Source: Scolanthus callimorphus (lineage: Eukaryota; Cnidaria; Anthozoa; Actiniaria; Edwardsiidae). Taken from it: DNA of 64,000 nt. Below the pieces are notes generated by a model, which was given only the letters and a program-made list of their open reading frames with translations, searched no databases and had not been told where the DNA came from. The position numbers and the translations under genes were made by a program. The stretch's first letter is position 1, and every line of letters begins with the position of its first letter. The DNA lies in assembly GCA_033964015.1 (NCBI GenBank), contig CM066913.1, positions 17,073,854 through 17,137,853 of the forward strand, written 5' to 3'. This document shows positions 61,633 through 64,000 of the stretch, piece after piece.

Positions 61633-62067
61633 GTTCTTCTTTTTATTTTATGGATTAGAATTGACATAGCGGCAAAATATTTGAACAACTTTTTGAATTG
61701 AACAACTCACTTGGTAAAGTCGAAAGTGTTTATTTGTGAAATGCTCCCTCAATCTTTCTGGTTCCCAGTGTCGTTAAGAACTAATTTCCCTTTTTGTGTT
61801 GCTGTAGCTTTCTCTGCCTTAGTTGAAATAAGGTTTTTCTCTTTAGAACTAGAACAAAACTTAGTTTTGTGGCTTAAAACTCGTGTGACCGAGCGAACGA
61901 GATTTCACTGCAGACGAAGTCAAGAAAAAAAACACTGCAAACGTGCACATCCGGGACATTCGGTAAATAACTTTTTGATATTTTCACTAGTGAAGATATG
62001 GAAATACGAGTGTTTTAGTTTCCGGTAAAACACTGGCATCCATATAATAAAAATAGATATTATACTG

Positions 62068-62355
62068 TGTCGCCACAGTAGATACTATTAGAGGTAAACG
62101 ACACATTGGCAGTTTTGAGATGCAAATAGACGAGATAAATTTTGAAGCATGTTTAGTCTGAACATGTTTCAGGACTTTCAGTTGACTTCCCTAGTGTGCA
62201 CGCAGTGCAGACCAACTCTTATAGCGCGTTCACACTAAGGCTGAAACATGTTCAGACTAAACATGTTTCAAAATGTATCTCGCCCATCTCGCACCTCCTG
62301 TGAAACATCACAACTGCCAGCGTGTTGTTTGCCACTAATATCTACTGTGGTGACA
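62068..62355. mobile_element. Foldback element, 288 bp
   Basis: The left TGTCGCCACAGTAGATACTA and right ATATCTACTGTGGTGACA are inverted. TTTAGTCTGAACATGTTTCA (62152) and GAAACATGTTCAGACTAAAC (62243) form the inner stem. Confidence 0.88.
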
Positions 62356-63035
62356 TTTGTACCAAATTGCACCTGAGGTTTAAAGTTATCGAGTTCTGAA
62401 TATTTAATGAAACGTGTTTACGCACCATTACTCGTTTTTTATACATCCAAATCCCAATGAGATGTTTTGTCAAGATCAGGAGGAATTTTCCTAGGTCTGT
62501 TTAGGCTTTTTTTTTCTGCTGATCAATGGACGCACGAAATTCACAATTTCCTGTTCCTTCCTTCAGTTTCTTTCACTTGAAATACTCATAAAATACATAA
62601 TCATGTCTTCATACATCAATGAAAGAAACTTCTAATAAATAGCAAATGTCTATTTTGATTAAAGCATCCTTATTCAGTGATATATATCAACAGCTGCACA
62701 GGAATTCATTTTTCACTTCACAAAAAAGTAGGTTATCTGTTATTCCCGAACATGATAAATTTGTTAGTCAACACTCTAATAGAGACGAAGTACTCTTGGC
62801 AAGATGGAAATTACATTACTTCTACTTATCGTCCATTCCCCCAGGATGGCATTAAGAAGCTTTTAGTTCATGCAGTGAAAGTTATTTTTCATAACACGCA
62901 CTTATGTGTTATACAGACGGAATGGAATAATAGCTGCGGTTGTGTTTATACTTCTATTAATATAAAGCTATTTCGTAAACGGCTGTGAGCCCCATAGGCA
63001 GACACCAGGAATTCATTCTTGAACCGCTGGCTCCT
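62356..63035. other. No supported gene
   Basis: AT-rich with a short T-run at 62508. Frames here lack motifs. Confidence 0.4.
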
Positions 63036-63799
63036 GCTGGGCTCCACCGAACTACGCTCTTTGTGTTCAAAATGATCAATCAATCATTCTCTCAATTACC
63101 TGTTGAGCGATTCTGCCTAGATGCCATGCTTCTTACGTGTACAACTATTTTAACAGTCCTGTCGTTTTTTACGAACCCATGCGGGCTGCCTGTGGTATTT
63201 TTGAAATCTCGATCCAGGCCCTTTGGACGAGGAAAAACAAAATGGCGTCTAAGAGAACGACGTTTCTCGAACATCTACAAGTTTTGGTGAATGCTGGGCT
63301 CCACCGAACTACGCTCTTTGTGTTCAAAATGAATCAATCATTCTCTCAATTACCTGTTGAGCGATTCTGCCGAGATGCCATGCTTCTTACGTGTACAGCT
63401 ATTTTAACAGTCCTGTCGTTTTTTACGAACCCATGCGGGCTGCCTGTGGTATTTTTGAAATCTCGATCCAGGCCCTTTGGCCGAGGAAAAACAAAATGGC
63501 GACTAAGAGAACGACGTTTCTCGAACATCTACAAGTTTTGGTGAATGCTGGGCTCCACCGAACTACGCTCTTTGTGTTCAAAATGAATCAATCATTCTCT
63601 CAATTACCTGTTGAGCGATTCTGCCGAGATGCCATGCTTCTTACGTGTACAGCTATTTTAACAGTCCTGTCGTTTTTTACGAACCCATGCGGGCTGCCTG
63701 TGGTATTTTTGAAATCTCGATCCAGGCCCTTTGGCCGAGGAAAAACAAAATGGCGACTAAGAGAACGATGTTTCTCGAACTTCTACAAGTTTTGGTGAA
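63036..63799. repeat. 254-bp tandem repeat, three copies
   Basis: Units start GCTGGGCTCCACCGAACTAC at 63036, 63293 and 63547. The first is 257 bp owing to a small insertion (ATGATCAATCAATC). Units 2 and 3 are almost identical, implying recent expansion or gene conversion. Two forward frames stay open through the unit and, because 254 is not a multiple of three, each read passes from one frame to the next at the unit border. Confidence 0.95.
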
Positions 63800-64000
63800 T
63801 GAGTTGATGCTTTGCTACAATTCCTGCAAGTATTCGCTCGAAATGTGCAGCGAAAATCGTATTTAATGTCTGTCAAGCTTGAGCGCTAAACCAATCTCTT
63901 CCCCAGAGCATTCCCTCGTCTGGCAGACCAGCGGCCAATGCAAATGCTTGGATTTACCGTTAAAACGGCGAATTCGTTGGCCCTATAATCCAAAGCCTTT
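63800..64000. other. Right edge, nothing recognised
   Basis: Short unique sequence after the tandem array. Confidence 0.4.

Noticed and set aside
63036..63799. Hammerhead ribozyme in the 254-bp tandem repeat
   Set aside because: No CTGATGA core followed by a stem and GAAA on either strand of the unit.
1..64000. tRNA, rRNA and snRNA genes
   Set aside because: No tRNA B-box (GGTTCGAATCC-like) with a matching cloverleaf and no rRNA-like stretch noticed by eye; a covariance-model scan was not possible.

Overview
This window reads as nuclear DNA of an early-branching animal, most likely an anthozoan cnidarian such as a stony coral or sea anemone. The DNA is AT-rich. Coding sequence is sparse and split by GT-AG introns. 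The space between genes is packed with short inverted-repeat (MITE-like) elements, foldbacks and minisatellites. The organism call is inference from channel type, intron structure and repeat style; there is no species marker.

The only genes I can support are two related voltage-gated potassium channel genes of the Shal (Kv4) type. Both are on the + strand, about 32.6 kb apart. Gene A spans 17584-24006 (exons 17584-18766 and 23688-24006). Gene B spans 56633-59296 (exons 56633-57663 and 59095-59296). Both have a T1 domain with an intact HX5CX20CC zinc motif, S1-S6, a charged S4 and a TVGYGD filter. Both are split by one phase-2 intron inside the first Gly codon of GYG. Both share an odd end to S6: Pro-Ile-Pro-Ile is followed by Leu-Gln-Glu instead of the usual Val-Ser/Asn-Asn-Phe continuation. 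They look like tandem duplicates of a divergent Shal lineage, possibly partner-dependent (silent) subunits. Gene A carries a one-base frameshift between T1 and S1, yet everything downstream is intact. That suggests a recent null allele or a sequence error rather than an old pseudogene.

Layout. 1-17.5 kb: no gene; a two-copy foldback family (1.9 and 4.3 kb), a 41-bp minisatellite (2.1-2.5 kb), a second foldback family (4.7, 5.0, 14.6 and 25.2 kb), a 66-bp minisatellite (5.7-6.2 kb), and a terminal-inverted-repeat (TIR) element with an internal 118-bp array (9.2-9.8 kb). 17.6-24.0 kb: gene A; its 4.9-kb intron holds three elements, one carrying a decayed fragment that resembles the start of a RecQ-like helicase. 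24-56 kb: no intact gene; a decayed reading frame with a 2A-like motif (25.6-26.0 kb) that looks like a retrotransposon relic, and a dense run of TIR and foldback elements (27.8-51.0 kb), including a 1.04-kb element at 43.3-44.4 kb and a half-kilobase palindrome at 48.1-48.6 kb. 56.6-59.3 kb: gene B, with a 32-bp CACGTG-bearing minisatellite in its intron. 59.7-64 kb: more foldbacks and a 254-bp unit repeated three times near the right edge.

If both genes are expressed, their T1 domains would be expected to tetramerise with each other or with other Shal subunits to form A-type-like potassium channels. No RNA genes, CRISPR arrays or bacterial features were seen.
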